A stretch of DNA of 64,000 nt from Prorocentrum cordatum. Lineage: Eukaryota; Sar; Dinophyceae; Prorocentrales; Prorocentraceae. Numbering within the stretch: position 1 is the first letter of the stretch; the number at the start of each line of letters is the position of its first letter. Below the pieces are notes generated by a model. That model had not been told where the DNA came from. It did not search any database and was given only the letters and a program-made list of their open reading frames with translations. Positions 52,666 through 61,673 of the stretch are shown one piece after another. The stretch is taken from assembly GCA_963575745.1 (NCBI GenBank), contig CAUYUJ010022057.1, positions 16,001 to 80,000 of the forward strand. The letters are read 5' to 3'. Position numbers and translations under genes: made by a program.

Positions 52666-53015
52666 CTCTCTCTCTCTCTATTCCTCCTCCTCTCTTATAT
52701 GTCTTTCTCTCTCTCTCTCTTTCTGTCTCTCTTTCGCTTTCTCTGCCTCTAATCATCCGCCCCCCTCTCTCCGCTCCTTCTCTCCTGGCGTTTTCCCTCT
52801 TCCTTCGTCCCTCCCCCTCCCTTTCTCCCACTCTCCCTCATTCTCCCCATCCTTTTTTTTGCAGGGCCCACACCAATTCCAATGGCGGGCACATGTACGC
52901 CCACGAAGGGTATTGAGGGTGTGGGGACTTTTTTTTGAATGACAAGCGGGCAAGTAAGAGCGATCAGTCTTGGAATGAGTGTTGCTACTGTTGAACCTTC
53001 ACTTCTGAAGAAAAA
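51786..53015 (+). repeat. Higher-order array, unit R2
   Basis: Same order of blocks as R1: start ATTGTCGATCCCCCTCACCA, 42-bp sub-repeats, AAGGACGCCGTCACAATTTA, CT tract (about 52460-52855), TTTTTTTTGCAG then GGCCCACACCAATTCCAATG. The end block is shortened: about 100 bp between the CACGAAGG word and GAGGGTGTGGGGA are missing relative to R1 and R3. Confidence 0.88.
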
Positions 53016-53827
53016 GTATTGTTGATCCCCCTCACGGGTGCATGCTGTTTTTCTCAATCAAAGTGTGCCCCATCGACGCTCGCACCTTGTTTTCTGACAG
53101 GGAAAATGTTGGTGTTGAGACTGCGCCCTTGCCCGCAGATTACAACAACAATGGCTCCGCCTGAGACTTCCTCCAAATTTACTCAGGACCCCCGCTCCTG
53201 AGACTTCCTTACAATTTACTCAGGATCGGTGCTCCCGCCTGTGACTTCCTCGCAATTTAGTAAGGACCCTCGCTCCCATCTGAGACTTCCGCACAATTTA
53301 CTCAGGAACGGCGTTCCCGCTTGAGGCTTCCTTGCAATTGAGTCAAGATTCCTTCGCAGTTTATTCAGGAACTGCGCTTTCGCTTGTGACTCCCATGCAA
53401 TGTATTCAGACCTCGCGTTTTCGACGCTCACGAAACACACTGCGCCAAGGACGCCGTCACAATTTACTTAGGAATCGCGCTCTCTCCATACTCAGGGATC
53501 CCGCTTGAATGTCCCACCCGCCCGGCCCGCCCGTCAGGGGATCGCCCGCCCGTCGTGGGTTCCCGCCCGAGATTTCCTTCAGGAGCGGCGTTTTCGCCTA
53601 GTCCTTCCCAGAATGTTCACGCTCTTACGTTCCTGCCCCTCCTCCCTCTCCCTCCTCCCTCCTCCCCCCTCTCCTCCCTTTTCTCTCCTTCCTGTCTTCC
53701 CTCATCCTTCTGCCTCTCTGCCCAATCCCCCCTCCCTCCTCTCCCTCCTCCCTTTTCCCTCCCCTCTCCTGCCACCTCCCTCGCTATTTTTTTGTTGCTT
53801 CTCTCTCTCTCTCTCTTTACCTCTCTC

Positions 53828-53869
<42 letters not shown>

Positions 53870-54274
53870 ACCTCTATTATATGTTTTTGTTTCTCTCCCT
53901 CTCTCTCTCTCTCTTCCTCTGCCTCTAATCAACCGCCCCCCTCTTCGCTCTTCTCTCCTGGCGTTGTCCCTCTTCCTTCGTCCCCCCCTCCTTTCCTACC
54001 GCTATCCCTCGTTCTCCCCCCTCTGTTTGGCAGGGCCCACACCAATTCCAATGGCGGGCACATGTACGCCCACGAAGGATTGTCCGCCCGTTCAGGTTTG
54101 CCCGCTTGTCTAAGCCCGCCGCCCCCCGCAAAGAGAAAACATCCCCCCAAATGGGGTGTGATCGAAGACAAAGAGGGAGGGTTTCGAGGGTGTGGGGAAC
54201 TCGTTTTGAATGACACACGGGCAAGAAAGAGCGAACAGTTTTATAATGATTGCAGTTTCATTTCTGAAGAATAA
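53016..54274 (+). repeat. Higher-order array, unit R3
   Basis: Complete unit of about 1.26 kb with all blocks in the same order. Its CT tract is about 53640-53935, and its TTTGGCAG/GGCCCACACC junction is at about 54025. Confidence 0.88.
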
Positions 54275-54344
54275 TTATTGTCAATCCCCCCCCCCACCGG
54301 TGCATACGATGTTTTCCCAATCCAAGTGTGCCCCTCGACGCTCG

Positions 54345-54353
54345 CACCCTCTG
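54345..54353 (+). repeat. Left target-site duplication of the retrogene insert
   Basis: CACCCTCTG here and at 56791-56799. Uninterrupted array units have GCTCGCACCTTGTTTTTTGA or GCTCGCACCCTGTTTCTTTGA at this point, so the duplicated bases belong to the array, not to the insert. Confidence 0.78.
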
Positions 54354-54354
54354 C

Positions 54355-54366
54355 TTTTGGCTCAAG
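54355..54366 (+). other. Truncated dinoflagellate spliced-leader relic
   Basis: TTTTGGCTCAAG is identical to the last 12 nt of the dinoflagellate spliced leader and lies one base inside the left target duplication, 102 bp before the start codon. Twelve matching bases would be weak alone; the position at the exact 5' end of an insert with a target duplication makes a reverse-transcribed, trans-spliced mRNA the best explanation. Confidence 0.72.
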
Positions 54367-54467
54367 CACGCGTGCCCGCTGGCGGGGACTGGGCTAGGCG
54401 CCGCGGCTGCCAAGCTGTCGCACAAATACTTGCTGTGGCTGCACAGGCCTGCTGCGCGCCCGTCGGG

Positions 54468-56744
54468 ATGGCAGGAAGCGGCGCTGATGAGGCCGGCGCG
54501 CTTCTCTTGGACCCGGCTGGGGCGGCGGCAGGGCCCCTCGAGGACGGGCCTCACTGGGCAGTCGAAGGCCAGACTGTCAGGTTGGATTGGCCCCACGGGC
54601 CAGTCTGGCCTGGCCAAACTGGATGATTTGGGTTCTTCGCCAGACTGGATTCGCGCTGGCTCTCTCGCCAGATTGCCCCCGTTTGCCAGATTGGGCCTGC
54701 CAGGTTGGCGCCAAATGGGCTTCGACCACCCAGCCTCAGGACCGCGCTTACGAACCTCAGGAGCGCGGGCGGCAGGAGTCTGGGCCGTACTTGCTCGGGT
54801 GCTATCCGTTCTTCGTCGATAAAGTCTTGGAGCTGAAGAAGGAAAAGAAGAAGGTAAAACAGGGCTAGGATCGTGATAAATCGCTCCAGAGCGTTCCGGA
54901 GCGCTTTCAGAGCGTTCCGGAACGCTCTGGAGCGGCCGCGGCGCCCAATACATCCTCCAAACCCGCCGATTCTCAGAGATTTCGAGTTATCCCGATCCGA
55001 TGTTGTCCCGATCTTAGCGTCGTTTTAGAAGGCCACGCGTGCACACTGCGTTGGCCCTGTCATGGATCTGGCACTCTGGTGTCCAGTCATGCATGCCCTC
55101 GTGATGTTCTCGTTCATGGGGCTGGGCCTCCTGATAGGGAGACAGAGCCAGACACGGGGCATCCTTGACCTGGCCTACCCAAAATTGTGGCTTGCGCTGG
55201 CTGCTGGCACTTGCTTTGCCTTGATGTGCCTCGAGGTTCACATCGCAAAGTATTCGAGCATATGGTACAGCGACAAGGCGCGTGATCTGTCCAAGAATAA
55301 TGGCCACATTGGATGGCCGTGCATGCCCGTCCAGATGCTCCATGGCTTGTTGCGTCATTGTTGCTCCTCTTGGTCCACGTGGAACAAATTCCAGGACACG
55401 TTGTATTTCCATGTCTGGTTTATTTGGCTCTTTGGGCTAGGCACCGTGACTTTGTACAGCCGGCTTCAGGCGAACGCATTTTTGGGGGTATTTATCTACG
55501 GCTACTTTCATCAGGACAGGTCGGCCGTGGTGGATTCAGTCTGGAAGGAGACGTTGCGCCAATCGCGTTTCATACGTGATTACTTCCCGCTTTCGGCCAT
55601 ACTCCTTATCATGTTCATCGCACAGATCCTCCACTACGCTTTCGGCGTGATAAGTTACTGGCCCCGCTGCGGGTGGAAGACGACAGACCACAAGCGGTGG
55701 CAAGTGGATCCGACATGTGATCGCCAGAAGTGGATGGCTTGGGGGAGGCGCTTCGAGTTGGAGATCAAGGGAATGGAGAACCTCGAGAGAACCATCACAG
55801 GCCCACTCGAGTGGGACTCTTGGAGAGGTAGTTTCAAGGGCGGACTAGTTGAGGTGCATCGCCCGGCCGGTAAAGCCTCGCTCTCAGGCCCTGCAGGCGG
55901 ACCTCTGTACCTGTGCAGAGGAGGGCGCCACTACGAGCCATCCGAGGAAGGCTTCCCATTCATCATAAAGTGGACAAGTAACAGGTTCGCATACACCACC
56001 TTGACAGGTGCAGAGGCAACCTCGTCCACAGTATTGGACGGAATCGCAGAGTGCTGCAGCATGTCTATCATGTTGGAAATGCACAAGTTGGAGCTAAAGG
56101 ATTCGGGGAAGGCGAATGGCTTACTTGCCGAGTACGAGGACTTCAAGAAGGTGCATGATGATGCCCCCACAGAAGAGATGACAGGTGCACTCATCCAGGA
56201 AGTGCGAACGCTCCTTAACAATGCTGTCAATGTCACGCGGTGTGCCTTCTCACGTATATTCATTTATGGCGTCTGCTTCTGTGGTGTTCATCTCCACTTC
56301 CAGGTCACCTATACCAACGCACTCTGTTCGGGTACGAAGCAATGTCCACACGCCCAGCAGGCCCTCTGGCTCGGAATTGCTTCGGCTCTCGTGTCAATGT
56401 TCTTAGTTCTTGTCAAGGTTGTCGACATCACCAGGTACTTGTGTACTGTATTTGATATTCTCCGGCGCTATGGAGAAGTGCTCGACCCCGATCACGGGAA
56501 AGGGCAGTTGCAGTCAATGTTGAGTCAAATCACTACCTCCAAACGGAGGCTAATAGCTTGGTCTGTTTTAATGGTGCCAGCATGTTTAGCGTTTGTCTGG
56601 AACTTTTTGTGGGTAAGTGCCAAGTGGACTATGGATGGTTTTGTTTGTCCGAGCCACATGTGGAACTTCCCTGCTCTGATGGAGTCGACGAACCCAGTGA
56701 GCGGTTGCGTGGAGCTCAAGGACACATCCTTCTCGGTGTCATAG
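54468..56744 (+). CDS. Multi-pass membrane protein, intact, three exons
   Basis: Proposed model: join 54468-54560, 54734-54853, 55029-56744, giving 642 residues with no internal stop. The first ATG after the spliced-leader relic is 54468. Exon 1 encodes MAGSGADEAGALLLDPAG and on to residue 31. Exon 2 encodes PQDRAYEPQE...ELKKEKKK (residues 32-71). Exon 3 carries the rest and is open for 571 codons. Hydrophobic segments suitable as membrane helices lie near residues 89-108, 122-140, 195-215, 258-281, 493-510, 527-549 and 592-612. A soluble part of about 200 residues (about 283-490) separates the two groups and is rich in charged residues. I recognise no family or catalytic motif. It sits inside a repeat array as a likely retrogene. 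An alternative start at 55062 would give 560 residues without needing the introns. Confidence 0.72.
54555..54732 (+). mobile_element. Introner element, family A, inside the gene
   Basis: 178 bp from TGGGCAGTCGAAGGCCAGAC to GGGCTTCGACCACCCA, similar throughout to 16707-16885. The flanks GCCTCAC (54548-54554) and GCCTCAG (54733-54739) suggest a 7-bp target duplication with one change. Exact removal of the element and one duplication (185 bp) would restore the reading frame GGG-CCT-CAG-GAC. Confidence 0.85.
54561..54733 (+). other. Predicted intron 1 (GT-AG, phase 0)
   Basis: 173 nt from GTCGAAGG to CCACCCAG. The donor lies within the element's inverted repeat; the acceptor AG is made of the last base of the element (A) and the first base of the target duplication (G). 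Splicing joins codon GCA to codon CCT in frame. No RNA evidence is available here. Confidence 0.62.
54854..55028 (+). other. Predicted intron 2 (GT-AG, phase 0)
   Basis: 175 nt, AAG|GTAAAACAGGG...CGTCGTTTTAG|AAG. Splicing joins ...KKEKKK to KATRAHCVGP in the same frame. The G of the donor is the last base of the left target duplication GAAGG; the G of the acceptor is the first base of the right one. Without splicing, the frame hits TAG at 54866-54868. Confidence 0.72.
54855..55027 (+). mobile_element. Introner element, family B, inside the gene
   Basis: 173 bp between GAAGG (54850-54854) and GAAGG (55028-55032). Terminal inverted repeats TAAAACAGGGCTAGGATCGT and CGATCTTAGCGTCGTTTTA are imperfect. 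The palindromic core around GCGTTCCGGAACGC matches 49075-49247 in inverted orientation. Confidence 0.9.
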
Positions 56745-56790
56745 ACCCACAACAGATCTTGTCGTCATACAATTGTTTTTGTCTCTTGAC
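56745..56790 (+). other. Short 3' untranslated end of the retrogene
   Basis: 46 bp between the stop codon and the right target duplication at 56791-56799. There is no poly-A tail, so either the tail was lost or insertion did not copy it. Confidence 0.5.
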
Positions 56791-57626
56791 CACCCTCTGT
56801 TTTTGTTGTCAGGGAAAATATTGATGCTCAAACTATGCCCCAGGCCCCCGGATTACAACAACAACGGTTCCCGCCTTAGATTTCTTTGCAAATTAGCCAG
56901 GACCCTCGCTCCCGCCCGAGACGTCCTCGCATTTTATTTAGGAATCGCGCTCTCGCTTGGGATTTCCATACAATTTATCCAGGAATCGCTCTCCCTGCGT
57001 TCTGGCGTCGCACTCTCGCTGGAGACTTGCTTGGAATTTACTGAAGAATACCGCCCTTGCGTGGGAATGTCTTGCAATTTGCTCAAGCGCCGCGCTCCCG
57101 ACATCCAGGCACCCAGGAGTCGCGCCCGTTGTGGCGCCATGTGCATGCCCTTCGTGGCCCCGCTGTCGCCGTTTGTGGCCCCCTCACTGTCCTACGTGCC
57201 CCGCATTCTCTGCCCTTCGTGGCCCCCGCTCGTTCGCGCTCTTCGTGGCCCCATACGCATTCCCTTCGTGTCCCCGCTGTTGCCCTTCGTGGCCTACTTC
57301 GTGTCCTTCGTGGCCATGCTGTCGTTCTCTCTCGCTTTCGCTCGCCGTCGTCGACGTCGTCGACGTCGTCGTCGTCGTGGTCGGTCCCGTGTCCGTCCCT
57401 CTTTGGGGTCGGGTCGACGGTCCGCGGCCGCCCCGCCGATCAGCGCTGCCGCTGGCCAGGCCGACGGTCCGCGGCCGCCCCGCCGCTTGCTGGGCCCAGC
57501 CTGCAGGGAAGAGAGGTCTACCCCCGAAAAGAGGTTCGATCGAAGACGAAAAGGGCGGGTATCGAGGGTTTTGGAAATACGCGTTATTGGACACTCGAGC
57601 AGATAAGGGCGAACAGTCTTAAAATG

Positions 57627-57677
<51 letters not shown>

Positions 57678-57699
57678 GAACTCTCATTTCTGAAGAATA

Positions 57700-58795
57700 A
57701 GTATTGTTGGCCCCCCCTCACCTGTGCATGGTGTTTTTCTCCATCAAAGCGTGCCCCTCGACGCTCGCACCCTGTTTCTTTGACAGGGAAAGTCTTCGTG
57801 CTCAAACTGCGCCCCTGGCCCTCCGAATTGCAACAACAACGGCTCCCGCATGAGACTTCCTGCAAATTTCTTCAGGACCCCCGCTCCCGTCTTAGATTTC
57901 CTCACAATTTACTCAGGACCGGTGCGCCCGCTTGTGGTTCCCTCGCAATTTAGTCAGGACCCCCGCTCCCATCTGAGATTTCGACACAATTTACTCAGGA
58001 AGGGCGCTCCCGCTTGAGGCTTCTCCGTAATTGAGTCGACACTCCTTCGAAATTTAATCAAGACCCCCGCTCCCGCCAGAGAACCCCTCACATCTTATTC
58101 AGGAGTTGCGCTGTCGCTTGTGATTTCCATGCAATGTATTCAGACCTCGCGCTTTCGACGCTCAGGAAACACGCTGCGCCAAGGACGCCGTCAATTTACT
58201 TAGGAATCGCGCTGTCGCCATACCCAGGCATCCCGCTTGAATGTCCCACCCGGCCGACCCGCCCGTCAGGGGATCGCCCGCCTGTCGTGGGCTCCCGCCC
58301 GAGACTTCCTTCAGGAGCGGCGCTTTCGCCTAGGACTTCCTCGAACGTTCACGCTCTTACCTTCCTGCTCCTCCCTCTCCCTCCTCCCTCCTCTCCTCCC
58401 GTCTCTCTCCTTCCTGTCTTCCCTCATCCTCATGCCTCTCTGCCCTCTCCCCTCTCCCTTCTCTCCCTCCTCCCTTTTCCCTCCCCTGTCCTGCCTCCTC
58501 CCTCCCTCTTTCTTTTTCTCTTTTTCTCTCTCTCTCTCTCTCTCTCTATACCCTCTGTTCTCTCTCTCTCTCTCTATGTACCTGTCTTATATGTTTTTGT
58601 TGTTATCTCTCTTTCTCTGCCTCTAATAGACCGCCCCCCTCTTCGCTCCTTTCTTCCTGGCGTGTTTCCTCTTCCTTCGTCCCTCCCCCTCCCTTCCTCC
58701 CACTCTCCCTCGTTCTCCTCCCCCTCGTTTTGCAGGGCCCACACCAACTCCACTGGCGGGCACACGTACGCCCACAATGCGCCGTTGTCGTCCTC
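57700..58795 (+). repeat. Higher-order array, unit R5, truncated
   Basis: Starts TATTGTTGGCCCCCCCTCAC, has the sub-repeats, the AAGGACGCCGTCAATTTACT block, a CT tract (about 58355-58730), then CGTTTTGCAG and GGCCCACACCAACTCCACTG. After about 58795 the sequence leaves the array. Confidence 0.85.
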
Positions 58796-58799
58796 AGCG

Positions 58800-59429
58800 A
58801 GGGTGTTTGTTTTGTTTTGTGTATATATGTATATATATATCACCGTTATCTATATACATAGACATATCATACTATAACATAGCATGGCATGCCATAGCTG
58901 GCCGATAGCCGCCCAATCTGGGTGGTTCCAATCCAAGTCCAGCATCGCACTTTACTTCAGCGCAGGCTTCGAAGCCATGGCCATTGTCCCCCTCAGCTTG
59001 CAAACTTACTGTGGGAGGGGGGCGTGCAAGTGTTGTCGGATTGGATCGGGATCAAATTACTAGAGAAGGAGGTGGAGGAGATGGTGGAGGGCGAAGCACA
59101 AGCGTTTGGATGAGCACAAGCTTCTGGAGGTCGCGCGGGAGGCATTCGCGCATGAGTACAAGCTCCCTTCGGCTAGCGTCTTGGCTGTTTTTTTGGCAAC
59201 TTCAGAGGTGCCATAACCTTGCTCATGAACCAGTGTTTGAATTGCAGATGGTTGACGTTTTCACATTTTCTGAACCGGGCCATGTGCGTGGTGTGCTCTG
59301 CATCGCAGCAGTAGCGGTCAGGAGCGGGCTTGTGTGGTTGGAACCACCGCCTCTACCTTGGGCCCATCAGCGTTGCGTTCTGCACGCGCATCGCGGAATT
59401 CTCCAGTGATTCGTCGCCCAGTCTAATTG
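58800..59429. other. End of array to unrecognised sequence
   Basis: A TATATATGTATAT run at about 58823-58842, then ordinary sequence. Around 59100-59205 one frame reads LDEHKLLEVAREAFAHEYKL PSASVLAVFLATSEV-like residues with normal protein composition, ending at a stop. It may be a scrap of a gene, but no family is recognised. Confidence 0.35.
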
Positions 59430-59580
59430 AAAAAACAAAAAGTCCCAAGAGGTCACCAGGAGACCCCAACACAAGCCGGAGAGGACTCACCCCCCAGAGA
59501 CCCTCAATAGCCCTTCAAAAGCGTCCCCAAAAGGCGTCCGAAGAGACTCCCTGCATGTTTTCGCCAGGCTTCTAGGGACT
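59430..59580 (-). repeat. CTTGGGG minisatellite, inverted block
   Basis: CCCAAGAGG, CCCCAAAAGG and CCCCCAGAG words are the reverse complement of the 11-bp family. Confidence 0.7.
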
Positions 59581-60364
59581 CTCGGGCATGCCCCCTTAGG
59601 ATGCCCTAGATCCTCCTCGTTGCTGCTTTGCGCGACTTCTTGGAGCCTTATTCAGCGACTCCTAAAGCGTTCATCAGGAAGTACGCTCCCATATGGTGAA
59701 CCTTGCGGGGCGATGCCCATCCTCATCCGATCCTGTGAGGTTGGCTTGCACTGCGCTAGAATCTAAGCGCGCGCGAAGCGCGCGCGTGGTTCTAGTGTAT
59801 ATATATATATATATATATATACATATATGCACATGTATATATATATATATATATGTGTGAACAACATAGTTTGGGCCATACGCGCGCTATCCCCGCATAT
59901 CTTCCCTCGCCATGACGCTCCCCCCCCCGTAGCGTGCTTCTGGCACTGCCATCCTGATTTTCGCAGGATGCTGTGGTGGTTGCGGGCTCGTTGAACACTC
60001 GCTGGCCGAGCGTGGCGTTGACGGGCACATTGTCCGTGTTCGCAAACATGCTGGTGCGTTCGCAGGCTATTGTCGCACACGCAGGGTCCCGCAGTTTTTG
60101 CGCACGCGCGCGGGGTTCATTCGATACTCTGGTGGTGGCAGGGCCACGGGACCTTTGGCATTGGCATTTATGCCAGAAGTACTGTGCGGCAACAGTCGCA
60201 GCAATTAAACGAATAGCAGGAGGAGGAAGAAGAGGACAAAGGAATTGGAGGGGGGAGCGTGGTGTTTTTGTAATTTGGCGCGCCCCGCGCGGCATGGGGG
60301 GTGCTTCAGCGCAGATCCAAGAAATCCGCGCGGGCTTTTGATAAATCATGACCTACGCGTAATC
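59581..60364. other. TA microsatellite and unrecognised sequence
   Basis: TATATA runs lie at 59798-59822 and 59837-59854. The rest has short open frames on both strands and no known motif. At about 60309-60330 there is one isolated end of the foldback element seen at 35005. Confidence 0.45.
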
Positions 60365-60515
60365 AACGCAGGGGTTGTGGTGTCCGCTAGCGCTGTGGTG
60401 CACCCGTGCGTGGCGGTGTGCGCAGGCGCTGCGGTGACCGCGGCTGCTGTGGTGCACGCAGGCGCTGTGGTGCACGTGGGCACTGTGGTGCACGCGCGCA
60501 GCACGCATCGGAAAC
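60365..60515 (+). repeat. GCTGTGGTGCACGCAGGC tandem repeat
   Basis: About six degenerate units of 18-24 bp with TGGTGCACG cores. They keep one frame open, with Val/Ala/His repeats, which I take as a repeat effect. Confidence 0.75.
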
Positions 60516-60589
60516 AATCAGTGTGGTACAGGTTTGAGGCAATTGTCGTCTTATGCTTCGGTTCTGGAGGCGGCGGAAGCAGAGTGTTG

Positions 60590-60680
60590 ATGCTAGGCAC
60601 TGGCATGCTCTCTGGCCTCTCCCCCGCCGCCGTTTTGGCTCTTGCAGGGGCCTTTTGACCGCGTCGGGAGGGGGTCTTTT
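60590..60680 (+). repeat. ~90-bp direct repeat, copy 1
   Basis: GTTGATGCTAGGCACTGGCA to GACCGCGTCGGGAGGGGG recurs at about 61762-61855 with few changes. Confidence 0.8.
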
Positions 60681-60779
60681 TGGCCTTTTCCGTTCACGCG
60701 AAGGGAAATTACCTTTACTTCAACATTGGTAGCGGAACTTCAGTGAAGCTTGTTCGGTCCACAGGTATACGGACTACTG
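60681..60779. other. Short spacer, no gene
   Basis: No structure recognised. Confidence 0.4.
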
Positions 60780-61165
60780 CGCCCGGAAGTCAGGGCAGCA
60801 AGCCCACAGCGGTGCTGCGCGCAACGTCGGTGATTTAGCAATTGCGCGTCGGTGACGCGGCTGCGCCTGGAAGTCAGGGCAGCAGACACGGCGGTGCCGT
60901 GCGAAGCGTCGGTGACGCTTCAGAGTGCAGAGCGCCAGTGAGCGACCGCACCATGCGTGAATTGTGCCTGGGAGTCAGGGCAGCAGACACACGGCGGTGC
61001 CGTGCAGAGCGTCGGTGGTGCTTCACAGTGCGGGGCGCCAGTGAAAGGCCGCACCTTGCGTGAGTTGCGCCTGGAAGTGAGGGCGGCAGACGCGCGGCGG
61101 TGCCGTGCAGAGCGTCGGTGACGTTTCACAGTGCAGAGCGCCAGTGAGCGGCCGCACCTTGGGTG
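60780..61165 (+). repeat. ~102-bp tandem repeat, about 3.5 units
   Basis: Each unit reads CTGGAAGTCAGGGCAGCAGA, GGCGGTGCCGTGCAGAGCGT, CGGTGACGTTTCACAGTGCA and GAGCGCCAGTGAGCGGCCGC. Units start near 60785 (partial), 60864, 60965 and 61068. Confidence 0.85.
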
Positions 61166-61673
61166 GCAGCGAGACTTACAGCCGCGTCCGTCCGCAGGCG
61201 CGGGGCTCCCCGCGGAGCGTGACATAGACGCCTTGGCGGAGGCAGCCAGGGCGACGGCGCGGCGCGCCGAGGAACGGAGTTCCCGCAATGGCGCCATCCA
61301 GCACGATGGCGATGCAGCGCGGGCACAGAATGACAGCCCCCAACCGTTCGCGGGCGCGGTCGCGCGAAATGTCCGCGACGCCGCCACGCAGTGGGAAAAC
61401 GATGCGAAGCAAACAGAAAGCGCGGTCGAGCGGCGCCTCCGCGACGTCGGAACCCAGTGGAAGACCGAGGCGGAGGAGACAGAGGATGCGCCAGCGGAGC
61501 TGGCCGCCCAGCTGACTGGCGGGCCCGAGAGTGCACGCCCAACTGGCGGCTGGCGGCCCAGTCGCGCGAGCAATAGCCTCGCGAATCCACGTAAGCGGCC
61601 GGCGTCTTGGTCGCGCGAGCAGAAGCCTCGCGAACCCATGCGTTTCACAGACCTTGTTGTTCTGTGCATGTAG
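61131..61673 (+). CDS. Hypothetical protein, charged and helical (weak)
   Basis: 180-codon frame that begins in the last tandem repeat. From about residue 30 the composition is that of a real protein: many Ala, Arg, Glu and Gln in a helical pattern. A duplicated segment RDAATQWENDAKQTE / RDVGTQWKTEAEETE lies at about residues 82-114. No family recognised and no clear start. A CACGTAAG word at about 61588 could be a splice donor. It may be an exon of a larger gene or a chance frame. Confidence 0.3.
   Translation: MQSASERPHLGWQRDLQPRPSAGAGLPAERDIDALAEAARATARRAEERSSRNGAIQHDGDAARAQNDSPQPFAGAVARNVRDAATQWENDAKQTESAVERRLRDVGTQWKTEAEETEDAPAELAAQLTGGPESARPTGGWRPSRASNSLANPRKRPASWSREQKPREPMRFTDLVVLCM

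Larger units (their letters stand above)
54275..57699 (+). repeat. Higher-order array, unit R4, split by a 2.4-kb insert
   Basis: The first 79 bp (ATTATTGTCAATCCC...GACGCTCGCACCCTCTG) and the part after 56799 (TTTTTGTTGTCAGGGAAAAT, sub-repeats, end block at about 57528-57620) together make one unit. The insert is 54354-56790. In the second half the CT tract is replaced by CTTCGTGGCCCC repeats (about 57140-57320) and a GTCGAC/GTCGTC run (about 57345-57380). A TTG run is at 57625-57676. Confidence 0.82.

Noticed and set aside
55062-56744. Intronless 560-codon gene starting at 55062
   Set aside because: Possible, but the sequence upstream reads as a continuous protein once the two elements are removed, with the frame kept at both joins, which favours the longer model.
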